DNA from: Cupriavidus gilardii
GTDB taxonomy: Bacteria; Pseudomonadota; Gammaproteobacteria; Burkholderiales; Burkholderiaceae
Assembly: GCF_008801915.1 (NCBI RefSeq)
Contig: NZ_VZOV01000002.1
Coordinates: 555,390-619,389, forward strand
Direction of reading: 5' to 3'
Length of the DNA stretch: 64,000 nucleotides
Position numbers and translations under genes: made by a program. Positions 47,887 to 58,290 of the stretch are shown piece after piece; position 1 is the first letter of the stretch; each line of letters starts with the position of its first letter. The notes under the pieces were generated by a model. The model was not told the origin of the DNA. It saw only the letters and a program-made list of their open reading frames with translations, and ran no database searches.

Positions 47887-48588
47887 TCAGCGATGCGCGG
47901 ACGGCAGCGGGGCGGCGCCGGCACCGGGGCCGGCACCGGGGCCGGCACCCGGACCAGCACCGCGCTCCAGCCGCTCCAGCCGCTTCTCCAGCCTGGCCAG
48001 ATCGTCGCGCAATGCGGCTACATCGGCACGGAAATCGTCCAGCGCGGCATGGCGGACCAGCGTCGGCTGTTCGTCCAGCAGATATTCGGTCACGTTCTCG
48101 ACCAGCGCCCGCCCGACCCGCAGCGCGCCGGCGTGGGCCTGCTGCGCGCCGTCGACCAGCCGCTGCGCGACGCTGTCGCCGACGGTGCCGCCCATCACGG
48201 CACGCAAGGCCCGCGCCAGATCCTCCGCGGCATCCCAGCGCAGGCTGCGCGCCAGCGTCGACACGGTATTGGCCAGCTCGGCGTCGCCCTCCAGCCGCAC
48301 ATGGCGCATCGCGGCGGCCTGCCCCCCGGCGGCGACATCGGCCACCACCAGCGGCCATTGCTGCAGCGGCACGGCGATCGTCACAGACGGCGGCGGCGCG
48401 TCGGCGGCGGCCAGCGCGACCATGCCTTGCGCATCGATCCGCAAGGCCATCGCAAAGGCGGCAGCGTCGAAGCCGATCACGCGGCCGGCATAGGGCGTCA
48501 GCAGCTTGCGCGCCCACGGCTCCTGTTCCAGCAGATGATTGAGCGCGGCGACGATGGGGCCGGCCAGCGCGGACGGAAGAGTGTTCAT
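47887..48588 (-). CDS. ubiJ: Ubiquinone biosynthesis accessory factor UbiJ (SCP2-type)
   Basis: A 233-residue protein with an N-terminal SCP2-like lipid-binding domain that helps assemble the ubiquinone complex. The N-terminal part (NTLPSALAGPIVAALNHLL) and the long C-terminal helix EALRRDDLARLEKRLERL-like region (about residues 185-205) fit UbiJ. ATG 48588 was chosen; an upstream reading has no family sequence. The C-terminus ends in GAGPGAGPGAGPGAG, encoded by 12-bp tandem repeats. It is 23 bp downstream of a terminator that separates it from the Tim44-like gene, so ubiJ-ubiB may have their own promoter. Confidence 0.88.
   Translation of the reverse strand: MNTLPSALAGPIVAALNHLLEQEPWARKLLTPYAGRVIGFDAAAFAMALRIDAQGMVALAAADAPPPSVTIAVPLQQWPLVVADVAAGGQAAAMRHVRLEGDAELANTVSTLARSLRWDAAEDLARALRAVMGGTVGDSVAQRLVDGAQQAHAGALRVGRALVENVTEYLLDEQPTLVRHAALDDFRADVAALRDDLARLEKRLERLERGAGPGAGPGAGPGAGAAPLPSAHR
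47917..47952. repeat. 12-bp tandem repeat inside ubiJ
   Basis: Three units of GCCGGCACCGGG (the last with one mismatch) encode the Gly-Ala-Gly-Pro repeats at the C-terminal tail of UbiJ. Twelve is a multiple of three, so copy number can change without a frameshift. Such tracts vary in length between strains. Confidence 0.7.
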
Positions 48589-48630
48589 GGCGTGATGGTG
48601 CGGACCACGCCGGCCAGGCCGGCGCCAATG

Positions 48631-48661
48631 AAAAAGGCCCACGCGCGTTGGCGCGTGGGCC
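48631..48661 (-). terminator. Terminator between the Tim44-like gene and ubiJ
   Basis: A perfect 11-bp stem GGCCCACGCGC/GCGCGTGGGCC (48636-48646 with 48651-48661) with loop GTTG is followed in the minus direction by five T. It separates the Tim44-like gene from ubiJ. Confidence 0.85.
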
Positions 48662-48734
48662 TCCATTCTAAGCCAGCGCCGGGCACATCACGCCGCACCC
48701 GGGCCTTGGCTCAAGCAGCGACTCGGCCGCGGGC

Positions 48735-49730
48735 TCAGGATTCCTGCTGAATCCCGGCCAGCACCCAGCCGCCGGCGCCGCTGGCCGGCTTCGCCAGGTT
48801 CCACACCTCGGCGAACGGCTGCGCGGCCTCGCCTTCGTTCTCGCGGATCATGCCGCTGAAGCGCACGCTGGCCACATGCTGGTTGTCGGTCGACTCGATG
48901 CCCAGCAGCGTCGCGTCCAGCGTCACCACGTCGGTGTGGTTGCTCTGTGCCCCGCGATCGCCCAGGTCCATCTTGATCTCGGCAAACATTTCCGGCGTGG
49001 TGAACTCGCGGATGTCGTCGAGATTGCCGGCGTCCCAGGCGGCCTGCAGGCGCACGAAGTACACCTTGGCGTTGCGCAGGAAGGCTTCGGTATCGAAGTC
49101 CGCCGGCACGCCCCAGGGCTGCACGCCCTGCGATCCGGCCACCGCGGCCGCCGTGGCCGGTTGCAGTGCCGGCTGCGCCGAGGGCTGCAGCACGGGCTCG
49201 CGCATCATCGGCTCCTGGCCGCGGTCGAAGGCGCCGCGGTTCAGGTCGGTCCGGCCGTTCGGCGAACCGGCGGCGCCGGCCGCGCCGGCATACGCCGGCT
49301 GCGGACGCTTGGCGCCGCCGCGGAACTTGCGGATCAGCCAGATCGCGATGAAGGCCAGCGCCGCGATCAGGATCAGGTTGGACAGGAAGGTCAGCGCGGC
49401 GCCGCCCAGGCCGAACTGCGACAGCAGCCAGCCGATGCCCAGGCCGGCGGCGATACCGCCGAGGATGCCGCCCCAGTTGCGGCGCGGCGCGGCGGCCGTT
49501 GCGGCACCGGCGCCGGCGGTCGCCGGCGCGGCCTGCTGGGCCGGCTGCTGCGCCTGCTGCTGCGTCGGCGTCTGCTGCGGCGCCTGCTGGCGCTGCTGGG
49601 TCACGTTGGACGATTGCTTGCCGAAGCTGCGGGAGCCGCCCATCCGCTTGGCCTCCGCATCGAACACCATCCCGAAGGCCAGCATGCCGGCCAGCGACCC
49701 CGCCAGGAATTTTCCGCGAATGTTGGACAT
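48735..49730 (-). CDS. Tim44-like domain membrane protein
   Basis: A 331-residue protein. A signal-like N-terminus (GKFLAGSLAGMLAFGMVFDAEA) precedes a Gln/Pro-rich linker (about residues 40-70), then two hydrophobic helices (about 87-135) and a C-terminal Tim44-type domain (about 205-331, with FLRNAKVYFVRLQAAWDAGN and VVTLDATLLGIES). In mitochondria the domain contacts membrane and presequence translocase. Bacterial members are unstudied. It sits between ubiE and ubiJ, with a terminator after it. Confidence 0.88.
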   Translation of the reverse strand: MSNIRGKFLAGSLAGMLAFGMVFDAEAKRMGGSRSFGKQSSNVTQQRQQAPQQTPTQQQAQQPAQQAAPATAGAGAATAAAPRRNWGGILGGIAAGLGIGWLLSQFGLGGAALTFLSNLILIAALAFIAIWLIRKFRGGAKRPQPAYAGAAGAAGSPNGRTDLNRGAFDRGQEPMMREPVLQPSAQPALQPATAAAVAGSQGVQPWGVPADFDTEAFLRNAKVYFVRLQAAWDAGNLDDIREFTTPEMFAEIKMDLGDRGAQSNHTDVVTLDATLLGIESTDNQHVASVRFSGMIRENEGEAAQPFAEVWNLAKPASGAGGWVLAGIQQES

Positions 49731-49771
49731 GATTCCTTATCCCCTTTTATTGCGCCGCAATCGGCGCTGAT

Positions 49772-50503
49772 TCAGTACTTACGGCCGACGTGCAAGGCAA
49801 CCACGCCCGCCGTCAGGTTGAAGTATTCGACGTTTTCCAGCCCCGCTTGTTCCATCAACCGCACAAGCGAATCCTGGTCGGGGTGTATGCGGATCGACTC
49901 GGCCAGGTAGCGGTAGCTGTGGGCGTCGCCGGCGACGCGCTGGCCCAGCCAGGGCAGCACCTTGAAAGAATAGACGTCATACGCCTTTTCCAGCGGCTTC
50001 CAGACCTTGGAGAACTCCAGCACCATGACCTTGCCGCCCGGCTTCGTCACGCGCCGCATCTCGGCCAGCGCCCGGTCCTTGTGGGTCATGTTGCGCAGGC
50101 CGAAGGCCACGGTGACCAGGTCGAAGTGATTGTCCGGGAACGGGATCCGCTCGGCGTCGCACAGGCACGTCGGCGTCACGATGCCGTCGTTCAGCAGCCG
50201 GTCGCGGCCCACCCGCAGCATCGATTCGTTGATGTCGGTCAGCCAGACCTCGCCGGTCGGGCCCGCCTGGCGCGCGAATGCCTTGGCCAGGTCGCCGGTG
50301 CCGCCGGCGATGTCGAGCACCTTCTGGCCCGGCCGCACGCCGGCCTGGGCGATCGTGAACAGCTTCCACAACCGGTGCATGCCGCCCGACATCAGGTCGT
50401 TCATCAGGTCGTACTTCGACGCGACCGAATGGAACACGCCGGCGACCTTGCCGGCCTTCTCGGTCTCGTCGACCTTCTCGAACCCGAAGTGGGTTTCGCT
50501 CAT
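49772..50503 (-). CDS. ubiE: Demethylmenaquinone/ubiquinone C-methyltransferase
   Basis: A 243-residue SAM-dependent methyltransferase acting on the quinone ring. It opens [24 protein letters not shown]. Motif I is [16 protein letters not shown] (about residues 63-78). Later motifs are [30 protein letters not shown] and [12 protein letters not shown]. Length fits UbiE. It is the first of the ubiquinone genes here, followed by the Tim44-like gene, ubiJ and ubiB, all on the minus strand. Confidence 0.97.
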   Translation of the reverse strand: MSETHFGFEKVDETEKAGKVAGVFHSVASKYDLMNDLMSGGMHRLWKLFTIAQAGVRPGQKVLDIAGGTGDLAKAFARQAGPTGEVWLTDINESMLRVGRDRLLNDGIVTPTCLCDAERIPFPDNHFDLVTVAFGLRNMTHKDRALAEMRRVTKPGGKVMVLEFSKVWKPLEKAYDVYSFKVLPWLGQRVAGDAHSYRYLAESIRIHPDQDSLVRLMEQAGLENVEYFNLTAGVVALHVGRKY

Positions 50504-50545
50504 CGCTGGCTCCAGAAATCCAGGGAAGTCGGTGGGACCGGCGGC

Positions 50546-50965
50546 TCAGTGATGGCCGCAGCCATGGCCGTGCGCCGCGGCGGGGGCCATCGGCGTGTCG
50601 CGGTCGGCGCCGGCGGCCTCGAGCCGCCGCAGGTAGTCCTGCCACAGCGCGTCCTGCTCTACGCCGAGGCGGTACAGCAGGTCCCACGAATAGATGCCGC
50701 TGTCGTGGCCGTCGGAGAAGCGGATCAGGATCGCATAGTTGCCGACCGGCTCGACCGCGGTCACGTTGACGTCGCGCTTGCCGGTCTGCAGCACTTCCTG
50801 GCCCGGGCCGTGGCCCTGCACTTCGGCCGACGGCGAATAGACCCGCAGGTATTCGAACGGCAGCCGGAAGCTCTCGCCAGTGTCGAAGCCGATTTCCAGC
50901 ACGCGCGATTGCGTGTGGACCGTCAGCGCGGTGGGGTGCGGGGTATCTTTTTCCAGTCCTGCCAT
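50546..50965 (-). CDS. DUF971 family protein with a His/Cys-rich C-terminus
   Basis: A 139-residue protein. The DUF971 core is about residues 12-120, with LPFEYLRVYSPSAE and VGNYAILIRFSDGHDSGIYSWDLL. The same domain is a subunit-like part of gamma-butyrobetaine hydroxylase and of a scaffold for Fe-S work in other systems. Its role here is unknown. It ends AHGHGCGHH, a possible metal site. It is 42 bp upstream of ubiE on the same strand. Confidence 0.9.
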   Translation of the reverse strand: MAGLEKDTPHPTALTVHTQSRVLEIGFDTGESFRLPFEYLRVYSPSAEVQGHGPGQEVLQTGKRDVNVTAVEPVGNYAILIRFSDGHDSGIYSWDLLYRLGVEQDALWQDYLRRLEAAGADRDTPMAPAAAHGHGCGHH

Positions 50966-51026
50966 GATTGTCGGCGCTAGCCGTGTTGGCGCGGACCCGG
51001 CCGGGGTTGACGCCCGCGGGCCGAGT

Positions 51027-52943
51027 TCACGCTTCTTGTACGACCCGATAGCTTACCGCACGCGACCCGCCTTGCCCATCCTCGAGCGCCGGACGGGGCA
51101 CGCCGGCCCCGGTGTCCGCGGCATCGTCCCGCAGCGTCCCGCGCTCGGGCAGATAGCGCAGCCGGCGATCGTGGAAGGCCGCGACCGTGCTGCGGTGCGC
51201 GATGCTGACGATCGCCGCGCCGGGCAGCGCGTCGACCATCAGCTGGTACATCGCGCGCTCGGTCTCCTCGTCCAGCGCGCTGGTCGCCTCGTCCAGGAAC
51301 AGGAAATCGGGCTTGCACAGCAGCGCGCGCGCGAACGCCAGCCGCTGCTGCTCGCCGGGCGAGAGCCGCAGCGCCCAGTTGTCGAACACGTCGAGCTGGT
51401 TGGCCAGTGCGCCGAGCTGGGCGCGGCGCAGCGCGTCGCGCAGCGTCTGCGCCGGATGCACGTCGCCGGCCTGCGGATAGGCCAGCGCGTCGGCCAGCGT
51501 GCCGACCGGCAGATAGCTGCGCTGCGGCAGGAACAGCGTGCGCGACGGCGGCGGCATCGCCACCGAGCCGCTGCCGTACGGCCAGATGCCGGCCAGCGCG
51601 CGGAACAGCACGCTCTTGCCGCAGCCCGACGGGCCGGTCACCAGCCAGCGCTCGCCGCGCGCGATCGTCAGCGAGAACGCCGACACCAGGGGCCGCTTGA
51701 CCACCGGCAGGCCGGGGCCGCCCAGCACGGGCAGCGCCAGCGCCAGCGCATCGATCTCGATGCGGTCGCGCTCGCCCGCGCGCCCGTCGGCGACGCTGAC
51801 CTGGATATCGTGCTCGCCGTCATGCAGCCGTTCCTGCCGCTGGGCCTCGCGGATCGCCTGCTGGAAATCGATCAGGCGGTTCGACGCGGCCTTCCAGCCG
51901 ACCAGCGTCGCGTAGTTGTCGACGAACCAGGACAGCGCGCCCTGCACCTGGCCGAAGGCGGTCGACATCTGCATCAGCCCGCCCAGCGTCATCTTGCCGG
52001 CGAAGTAGCGCGGCGCGGCCACCAGGATCGGGAAGATGATCGCGAACTGGCCGTAGCCCGAGCTGATGAAGGTCAGCCGCCGCGTATAGAACATCAGCTG
52101 GTTCCAGTTGACGCGGATCTGCTCGAAGCGCGCGCGCAGCCCGGCCTGCTCGGTCGGCTCGCCGCGATAGAGCGCGACAGGCTCCGCGTTCTCGCGCAGC
52201 CGCACCAGCGAGAAGCGGAAATTCGCCTCGTATTGCTCCTGCTGGAAGTTCAGGCCGATCAGCGGGCGGCCGATCCAGTGCGTCAGCAGCGAGCCGAGGA
52301 CCGCGTAGCCGCCGGCGAACCAGACCATATAGCCGGGGATCGTCATCGTCGTGCCGCCCAGCGCGAAGCTGATCGGCCCCGACACCGCCCACAGGATGCC
52401 GACGAAGGACACCAGCGTGACGACCGAATTGAGCAGGCCAAGCGACAGCGACAGCGCGCCGTCGGTAAACAGCCGCAGATCGTCGGCCAGGCGCTGGTCG
52501 GGGTTGTCGGTCGCGTGCGTCTGCTCGATGCGGTAGTACGCCTGCCAGGCCAGCCACTTGCCGAGGAACTGGTTGGTCATCCAGGTCCGCCAGCGCATCT
52601 GCAGCATCATCGTGTAGTACTGGCGGAAGATCGCGGCGACGATGAAGCAGGCCGCGATCATGCTGAAGCGCAGCAGCAGCTCCTTGAACGAGGCGTAGTC
52701 GCGCTGCTCGAGCGCGTTGTAGAACACGCGGTTCCACTCGTTGAGCAGCACGTTGATGTAGACGATGCCCAGGTTCAACGCCACCAGCAGCAGCAACAGG
52801 CCGAGCCCGGCCTTGCGGTCCTCGGATTTCCAGTACGGTTTGATCAGCGCCCAGGTCGCGCGAAAGCGCAGGCGGCTCTGGATCTGCAGCTCGCGGGCCG
52901 GGACGGCCGGACCGGGCACGGTGGCAGTGGTTGGCGTGGACAT
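51027..52943 (-). CDS. SbmA/BacA-like ABC transporter with fused ATPase (YddA type)
   Basis: A 638-residue transporter. The membrane part (about residues 40-345, with NRVFYNALEQRDYASFKELL and TNQFLGKWLAWQAYYRIEQT) is of the SbmA/BacA/ABCD type. An ATPase part follows with Walker A GPSGCGKS (about 458), signature LSPGEQQR (about 547), and Walker [14 protein letters not shown] (about 569). SbmA/BacA proteins take up peptides; ABCD-type members move acyl-CoA. The real substrate is unknown. It stands 61 bp after DUF971 in reading order, on the same strand. Confidence 0.9.
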   Translation of the reverse strand: MSTPTTATVPGPAVPARELQIQSRLRFRATWALIKPYWKSEDRKAGLGLLLLLVALNLGIVYINVLLNEWNRVFYNALEQRDYASFKELLLRFSMIAACFIVAAIFRQYYTMMLQMRWRTWMTNQFLGKWLAWQAYYRIEQTHATDNPDQRLADDLRLFTDGALSLSLGLLNSVVTLVSFVGILWAVSGPISFALGGTTMTIPGYMVWFAGGYAVLGSLLTHWIGRPLIGLNFQQEQYEANFRFSLVRLRENAEPVALYRGEPTEQAGLRARFEQIRVNWNQLMFYTRRLTFISSGYGQFAIIFPILVAAPRYFAGKMTLGGLMQMSTAFGQVQGALSWFVDNYATLVGWKAASNRLIDFQQAIREAQRQERLHDGEHDIQVSVADGRAGERDRIEIDALALALPVLGGPGLPVVKRPLVSAFSLTIARGERWLVTGPSGCGKSVLFRALAGIWPYGSGSVAMPPPSRTLFLPQRSYLPVGTLADALAYPQAGDVHPAQTLRDALRRAQLGALANQLDVFDNWALRLSPGEQQRLAFARALLCKPDFLFLDEATSALDEETERAMYQLMVDALPGAAIVSIAHRSTVAAFHDRRLRYLPERGTLRDDAADTGAGVPRPALEDGQGGSRAVSYRVVQEA

Positions 52944-53136
52944 GAATGACGGCAGGCGTTAGGAACAACGGCCGCGCCGGCACGGCTGGCCAGCACGGAA
53001 CGGCGAACAGGCATCAGACGGCAGGGAAACCGCCCGGGTTCCGCGCGGCGCAACGGCGGGCATGCGGCGGGCATTCGGCGCCCGATCTGCGCCCGATCTG
53101 CGCGCAGTCACCACACCAGCAGAACGCGTTGCCCGC

Positions 53137-53595
53137 TCACTCGGCTGACAGCGCGGCGAGCGCCGCGCGCAGCGCCGGCAGCCGCTGCTGCAATGCCTCG
53201 ATACGCCCGGCGTCCGCCTCGCGCTGCGGCGCGGCCCAGACCGCCTCGGGGAAGTGCGTGTCCCAGCGATAGCGCGGAATGATATGCCAGTGCAGGTGCG
53301 GCACCATGTTGCCGAAGGCGGCCAGATTGACCTTGTCGGGCGCCATCACGTCGCGCACGGTGCGTTCGACGCGGGCCACCAGCCGCATCAGCCAGGCCAG
53401 GTCGCCCTCGGACAGATCGGTCTGCTCGGCCACGTGGTCCTGCCAGACCACGCGGCAGAAGCCGGGAAAGCGCTCGTGCTCGACCAGGATCACGCGGGCG
53501 CGCCGGCCCGGGTCCTGCCAGACCAGCTCGCCGCCATCGCCCTCGCACAGCGGGCAACCCGCCACGCGGGCCGCGCCCTGCTCCGCCGCGCTCAT
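53137..53595 (-). CDS. HIT family hydrolase
   Basis: A 152-residue nucleotide hydrolase/transferase. The histidine triad is in NMVPHLHWHIIPRY (His100, His102, His104). An N-terminal CPLCEG pair may bind zinc. ATG 53595 gives the typical length; a longer reading enters the next gene. It starts 10 bp after the DUF3683 oxidoreductase stop, so they are cotranscribed. The substrate is unknown. Confidence 0.92.
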   Translation of the reverse strand: MSAAEQGAARVAGCPLCEGDGGELVWQDPGRRARVILVEHERFPGFCRVVWQDHVAEQTDLSEGDLAWLMRLVARVERTVRDVMAPDKVNLAAFGNMVPHLHWHIIPRYRWDTHFPEAVWAAPQREADAGRIEALQQRLPALRAALAALSAE

Positions 53596-53605
53596 CGCCG
53601 GACCC

Positions 53606-56600
53606 TCACACCAGCACCCGTTCGATGCCGCCGGCGTTGGCCGCGGCGACGTAGTCGGGCATCCAGTTCTCGCCCAGCAGATGGCGCGCCATCTCGACCA
53701 CGATGTAGTCGGCCTGCACCGAGGCATCCTCGTTGTAGCGCGACAGGCCCTGCAGGCAGGACGGGCAGCTGGTCAGGATCTTGACGTCGCCGTCGAAGCC
53801 GTCGGCGCGCAGCTTGCCGGCGCCCTTGCGCATTTCCTCTTCCTTGCGGAAGCGGACCTGCGTCGACACGTCCGGACGCGTGACCGCCAGCGTGCCCGAC
53901 TCCCCGCAGCAGCGCTCGTTCTTCTCGATGTTGCCGGCCTCGCCGTTGCCGCCCATCAGCTGGTTGACCAGTTTGGTCGGGTCCATCGTCTTGATCGGCG
54001 TGTGGCAGGGGTCGTGGTACATGTAGCGCGCCCCGGTCACGCCCTCGAGCTTGACGCCCTTCTCCAGCAGATATTCGTGGATATCGATGATGCGGCAGCC
54101 CGGGAAGATCTTCTCGAATTCATAGCCGGCGAGCTGGTCGTAGCAGGTGCCGCAGCTGACCACCACCGTCTTGATGTCGAGGTAGTTCAGCGTGTTGGCG
54201 ACCCGGTGGAACAGCACCCGGTTGTCGGTGACGATCTTCTCGGCCTTGTCGAACTGGCCGGTGCCGCGCTGCGGATAGCCGCAGCACAGATAGCCCGGCG
54301 GCAGCACGGTCTGCACGCCGACGTGCCACAGCATCGCCTGCGTGGCCAGGCCCACCTGCGAGAACAAGCGCTCCGAGCCGCAGCCCGGGAAGTAGAACAC
54401 CGCCTCGCTCTCGACCGAGGTCGCCTTCGGATTGCGGATGATCGGCACGATCTCGTTGTCTTCGATATCGAGCAGCGCGCGCGCGGTCTTCTTGGGCAGG
54501 TTGCCCGGCATCTTCTTGTTGATGAAGTGGATCACCTGCTCGCGCACCGGCGGCTTGCCGACCGTCGCGGGCGGATGCGCGGTCTGCTTGCGCGCCAGCG
54601 TCTTCATCAGCTCGTTGCCGGCGCGCTGCGCCTTGTAGCCCAAGTCCATCATGACCTTGCGGGTCATGTTGATGGTCTGCGGATTGGTCGCGTTCAGGAA
54701 GAACATCGCCGCCGCGGTGCCGGGGTTGAACTTCTTCTGCCCCATCTTGCGCAGCAGGTTGCGCATGTTCATCGACACGTCGCCGAAGTCGATCTTGACC
54801 GGGCACGGCGTCACGCACTTGTGGCAGACGGTGCAGTGGTCGGCCACGTCCGAGAACTCGTCCCAGTGCTTGATCGACACGCCCCGGCGCGTCTGCTCCT
54901 CGTACAGGAAGGCCTCGATCAGCAGCGAGGTGGCCAGGATCTTGTTGCGCGGGCTGTACAGCAGGTTGGCGCGCGGCACGTGGGTCGCGCACACCGGCTT
55001 GCACTTGCCGCAGCGCAGGCAGTCCTTGACGCTGTCGGCGATCGCGCCGATGTCGCTCTGCTGCATGATCAGCGACTCGTGCCCCATCAGCCCGAACGAC
55101 GGCGTATAGGCATTGCGCAGGTCGGCGCCGGGCAGCAGCTTGCCCTTGTTGAAGCGGCCCTGCGGATCGACCCGCTGCTTGTACTGGCGGAAGTCGCCGA
55201 TCTCTTCCTCGGTCAGGAACTCCAGCTTGGTGATGCCGATGCCGTGCTCGCCGGAAATCACGCCATCGAGCGAACGCGCCAGCGCCATGATGCGGGCCAC
55301 CGCCTTGTGGGCGTCCTGCAGCATGTCGTAGTCGTCGGAGTTGACCGGGATGTTGGTGTGCACGTTGCCGTCGCCGGCGTGCATGTGCAGCGCGACGAAG
55401 ACGCGGCCGCGCAGCACCTGCTTGTGCATCTTCTGCGCCTCGTCGAGGATCGGCTTGAATTCGCCGCCGTTGAAGATCTTGCGCAGTTCGGCGCGCAGCT
55501 CGTTCTTCCACGACACGCGGATCGTGCGGTCCTGCAGCAGATGAAACACGGTGGCATCGGGCTGCTGCATCAGGCGCGCCTCGAAGGCCTGCCCCAGCAG
55601 GCCCAGGCCATGGCCGATCAGCGCGGCGCGCGCCTGCGTCAGCGGCGTGTCGAGGTTGTCGCGCAGATAGATCCAGCGCGCGCGCACGTCGCGCAGCAGC
55701 GTCAGCGCCTGCTGCACGCGGTCCTCCAGCAGCTCGGCGCTGGGGATCTCGTTGGCGTCGTCGCTGCGGCCCAGCGGCAGGTTGCCGCGCGCGAAGAAGC
55801 TCTCGAGCTCGTCGGCGAGCTTGAGCTTGTTCTTGATCGACAGCTCGATATTGATACGCTCGATGCCGTCGGTGTATTCGCCCATCCGGTTCAGCGGAAT
55901 CACCACGTCTTCGTTGATCTTGAAGGCGTTGGTATGGCGCGCGATGGCGGCGGTGCGCGAACGGTCGAGCCAGAATTTCTTGCGTGCCTCGGGGCTGATC
56001 GCGACGAAGCCCTCGCCGCTCTTGCCGTTGGCCATGCGGATCACTTCCGAGGTGGCGCGCGCGACCGCGTTCTCGTCGTCGCCGACGATATCGCCGATCA
56101 GCACCATCTTCGGAAAGGCATTGCGCTTGCTCTTGGTGGCGTAGCCGACCGCGCGCAGGTAGCGCTCGTCCAGATGCTCGAGGCCGGCGAGGATCGCGCC
56201 GCCCGGCGTCTTCGACTCGATATCGAGGAAGTCCTTGATCTCGACGATGCTCGGAATCGCGTCGCGCGCCTGGCCGAAGAACTCGAGACAGACCGTGCGG
56301 ATATGGCGCGGCATCCGATGCAGGATCCAGCGCGCGCTGGTGATGATGCCGTCGCAGCCTTCCTTCTGCACGCCCGGCAGCCCGGCCAGGAACTTGTCGG
56401 TGACGTCTTTGCCGAGCCCTTCCTTGCGGAACTTGCGGCCCTCGATCGCCAGCGTCTCGCTGCGCAGCAGCTTCTCGCCCGGGGCGCGATTGCCGTCGAA
56501 CCACTTCAGCTCGAAGGTGGCGACCGGCACGTCGTGGATCTTGCCCAGGTTGTGGTCCAGCCGCGTGACCTCGAGCCAGTTGCCCTCCGGATCCACCATG

Positions 56601-57580
56601 CGCCACCAGGCCAGGTTGTCCAGCGCGGTGCCCCACAGCACGGCCTTCTTGCCGCCGGCGTTCATCGCGACGTTGCCGCCGATGCACGACGCGTCGATCG
56701 AGGTCGGGTCGACCGCGAACACCAGGCCCGCCTTGTCGGCCGCGTCGGCGACGCGGCGCGTCACCACGCCGGCACCGGAGAAGATCGTCGCGACCTTGCC
56801 CTGCACGCCAGGCAGCTCGGTCTGCTCGACGGGTCCGAGCTGTTCCAGCTTCTCGGTATTGATCACCGCCGACAGCGGCGTCAGCGGCACGGCGCCGCCG
56901 GTATAGCCGGTGCCGCCTCCGCGCGGAATGATGGTCAGGCCCAGTTCGAAGCAGCCCTTGACCAGCCCGGCGATCTCTTCCTCGGTATCGGGGGTCAGCA
57001 CCACGAACGGGTATTCGACGCGCCAGTCGGTGGCGTCGGTCACGTGCGACACGCGCGAGAGCCCGTCGAACTTGATGTTGTCCTTCTGCGTGACGCGGCC
57101 CAGCACGCGCAGCGCGCGCTTGCGCAGCTCGTAGGCGTCGGTGAACTCGCGCTTGAATTCCTCGATGGCCTGCCGGGCGAAGGTGACCAGCTGCTCGACC
57201 CGGTGCGAGCGGTCCTCGGCGGCCGGCTCGGCGTGCTCGGCGCGATCGGCGGCGCGGCGCTTCTCGATCTCGGCCAGCCGGTGATGCAGCGCGGAGATCA
57301 GCATCTCGCGGCGCTTCGGGTTCTCCAGCAGGTCGTCCTGCAGATACGGATTGCGGCGGACCACCCAGATGTCGCCCAGCACCTCGTACAGCATCCGCGC
57401 CGATCGGCCGGTGCGGCGCTCGCCGCGCAGCTCGTCCAGAATCCGCCAGGCCTCCTCGCCCAGCAGGCGGATCACGATTTCGCGGTCGGAAAAGGAGGTG
57501 TAGTTATAGGGGATCTCGCGCAGGCGCGGAGGGGCGTCCTGCGCGGCGAGCTTGGCGTCGAGCACGAGTGGGGCATTCAT
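53606..57580 (-). CDS. Giant FAD-linked/Fe-S oxidoreductase (DUF3683, D-lactate dehydrogenase-like)
   Basis: A 1324-residue fusion. An N-terminal DUF3683-type region (about residues 1-170) precedes a FAD-binding type 4 domain ([17 protein letters not shown], about 220) and a D-lactate dehydrogenase-type C-terminal FAD domain. A ferredoxin-like part has two Fe-S motifs, [11 protein letters not shown] and [12 protein letters not shown] (about 860-940). Two cysteine-rich CCG domains end it ([11 protein letters not shown] and [10 protein letters not shown]). E. coli YdiJ, a D-2-hydroxyglutarate dehydrogenase, is similar in plan. The likely substrate is a D-2-hydroxyacid. It is followed at 10 bp by the HIT gene. 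Confidence 0.92.
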   Translation of the reverse strand: MNAPLVLDAKLAAQDAPPRLREIPYNYTSFSDREIVIRLLGEEAWRILDELRGERRTGRSARMLYEVLGDIWVVRRNPYLQDDLLENPKRREMLISALHHRLAEIEKRRAADRAEHAEPAAEDRSHRVEQLVTFARQAIEEFKREFTDAYELRKRALRVLGRVTQKDNIKFDGLSRVSHVTDATDWRVEYPFVVLTPDTEEEIAGLVKGCFELGLTIIPRGGGTGYTGGAVPLTPLSAVINTEKLEQLGPVEQTELPGVQGKVATIFSGAGVVTRRVADAADKAGLVFAVDPTSIDASCIGGNVAMNAGGKKAVLWGTALDNLAWWRMVDPEGNWLEVTRLDHNLGKIHDVPVATFELKWFDGNRAPGEKLLRSETLAIEGRKFRKEGLGKDVTDKFLAGLPGVQKEGCDGIITSARWILHRMPRHIRTVCLEFFGQARDAIPSIVEIKDFLDIESKTPGGAILAGLEHLDERYLRAVGYATKSKRNAFPKMVLIGDIVGDDENAVARATSEVIRMANGKSGEGFVAISPEARKKFWLDRSRTAAIARHTNAFKINEDVVIPLNRMGEYTDGIERINIELSIKNKLKLADELESFFARGNLPLGRSDDANEIPSAELLEDRVQQALTLLRDVRARWIYLRDNLDTPLTQARAALIGHGLGLLGQAFEARLMQQPDATVFHLLQDRTIRVSWKNELRAELRKIFNGGEFKPILDEAQKMHKQVLRGRVFVALHMHAGDGNVHTNIPVNSDDYDMLQDAHKAVARIMALARSLDGVISGEHGIGITKLEFLTEEEIGDFRQYKQRVDPQGRFNKGKLLPGADLRNAYTPSFGLMGHESLIMQQSDIGAIADSVKDCLRCGKCKPVCATHVPRANLLYSPRNKILATSLLIEAFLYEEQTRRGVSIKHWDEFSDVADHCTVCHKCVTPCPVKIDFGDVSMNMRNLLRKMGQKKFNPGTAAAMFFLNATNPQTINMTRKVMMDLGYKAQRAGNELMKTLARKQTAHPPATVGKPPVREQVIHFINKKMPGNLPKKTARALLDIEDNEIVPIIRNPKATSVESEAVFYFPGCGSERLFSQVGLATQAMLWHVGVQTVLPPGYLCCGYPQRGTGQFDKAEKIVTDNRVLFHRVANTLNYLDIKTVVVSCGTCYDQLAGYEFEKIFPGCRIIDIHEYLLEKGVKLEGVTGARYMYHDPCHTPIKTMDPTKLVNQLMGGNGEAGNIEKNERCCGESGTLAVTRPDVSTQVRFRKEEEMRKGAGKLRADGFDGDVKILTSCPSCLQGLSRYNEDASVQADYIVVEMARHLLGENWMPDYVAAANAGGIERVLV

Positions 57581-57711
57581 GGGCGGGACCGCGGCATGCG
57601 GCGCACGGGGACGGTGCGCCTGTCGTCAACTAAAGCGCGATTGTACTGCAACGGCCAATTTTGCCGCAGCGCAACAATCCCATACCCGCGCAGGGGACAG
57701 GGGCGCGGCCG

Positions 57712-58290
57712 CTAGAACCAGCCCCGCATGATGTCGCCCAGCCCCTGCCAGAAACTGTCCGGAATCCACAGCAGCGCGCTGGTCATCGCCAGATAGCGCA
57801 GCAGCTTGCCGACCGCCATATAGCCCAGGCTCGGCCAGAACGGCAAGCGCAGCCACCCGGCCAATGTGCAAAATGGATCACCAAGCATCGGCAGCCACGA
57901 CAGCAGCAGCGTCTTCGGGCCGAGCCGCCGCATCCAGCGGAAGTAGCGCGCGTCCAGCGGCGGCTTGCGGGGCTTGCGCGGATGCTTGCGGTGCTCGGCA
58001 TGCTCGCGCTCGTGCTCGCGATGCTGGCGCCGCAGGTGGTAGCGCACCAGGGCGAGCTTGGCCGCGTAGCCGAGCCACCAGTCGATCGCGCCGCCGACAG
58101 TATTGCCGGCCGTGGCCACCAGCAACGCTGGCCAGAACATGTCCGGATTGAGCTTGATATAACCGAACACGGCGGGCTCGGAACCGACCGGCAGCAGCGT
58201 CGCCGACAGCAGGCTGACGAGGAAGATCGCGCTCAGCCCGACCTTGGGCAGCGCGGCGGTGTCGAACAGCCAGTCGATCAGGCCTTCCAT
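57712..58290 (-). CDS. YqaA-like (DedA-related) membrane protein
   Basis: A protein of 192 residues from ATG 58290, with hydrophobic helices. The core LVSLLSATLLPVGSEPAVF (about residues 25-43), NTVGGAIDWWLGY near 68, and LLLSWLPMLGDPFCTLAGWLRLPF near 130 match E. coli YqaA. It differs in a charged His/Arg/Lys/Pro-rich insert (about residues 85-115, HREHEREHAEHRKHPRKP). The start is uncertain (58419 or 58356 are alternatives, and none has a good ribosome binding site); I chose the one with the family-typical N-terminus. The role is unknown; DedA relatives move lipids. Confidence 0.8.
   Translation of the reverse strand: MEGLIDWLFDTAALPKVGLSAIFLVSLLSATLLPVGSEPAVFGYIKLNPDMFWPALLVATAGNTVGGAIDWWLGYAAKLALVRYHLRRQHREHEREHAEHRKHPRKPRKPPLDARYFRWMRRLGPKTLLLSWLPMLGDPFCTLAGWLRLPFWPSLGYMAVGKLLRYLAMTSALLWIPDSFWQGLGDIMRGWF

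Noticed and set aside
53279..57715. 1478-codon open + frame antisense to the giant oxidoreductase
   Set aside because: The minus strand encodes a complete multi-domain enzyme with conserved cysteines; the plus translation is Arg/Ala/His-rich with no motif.
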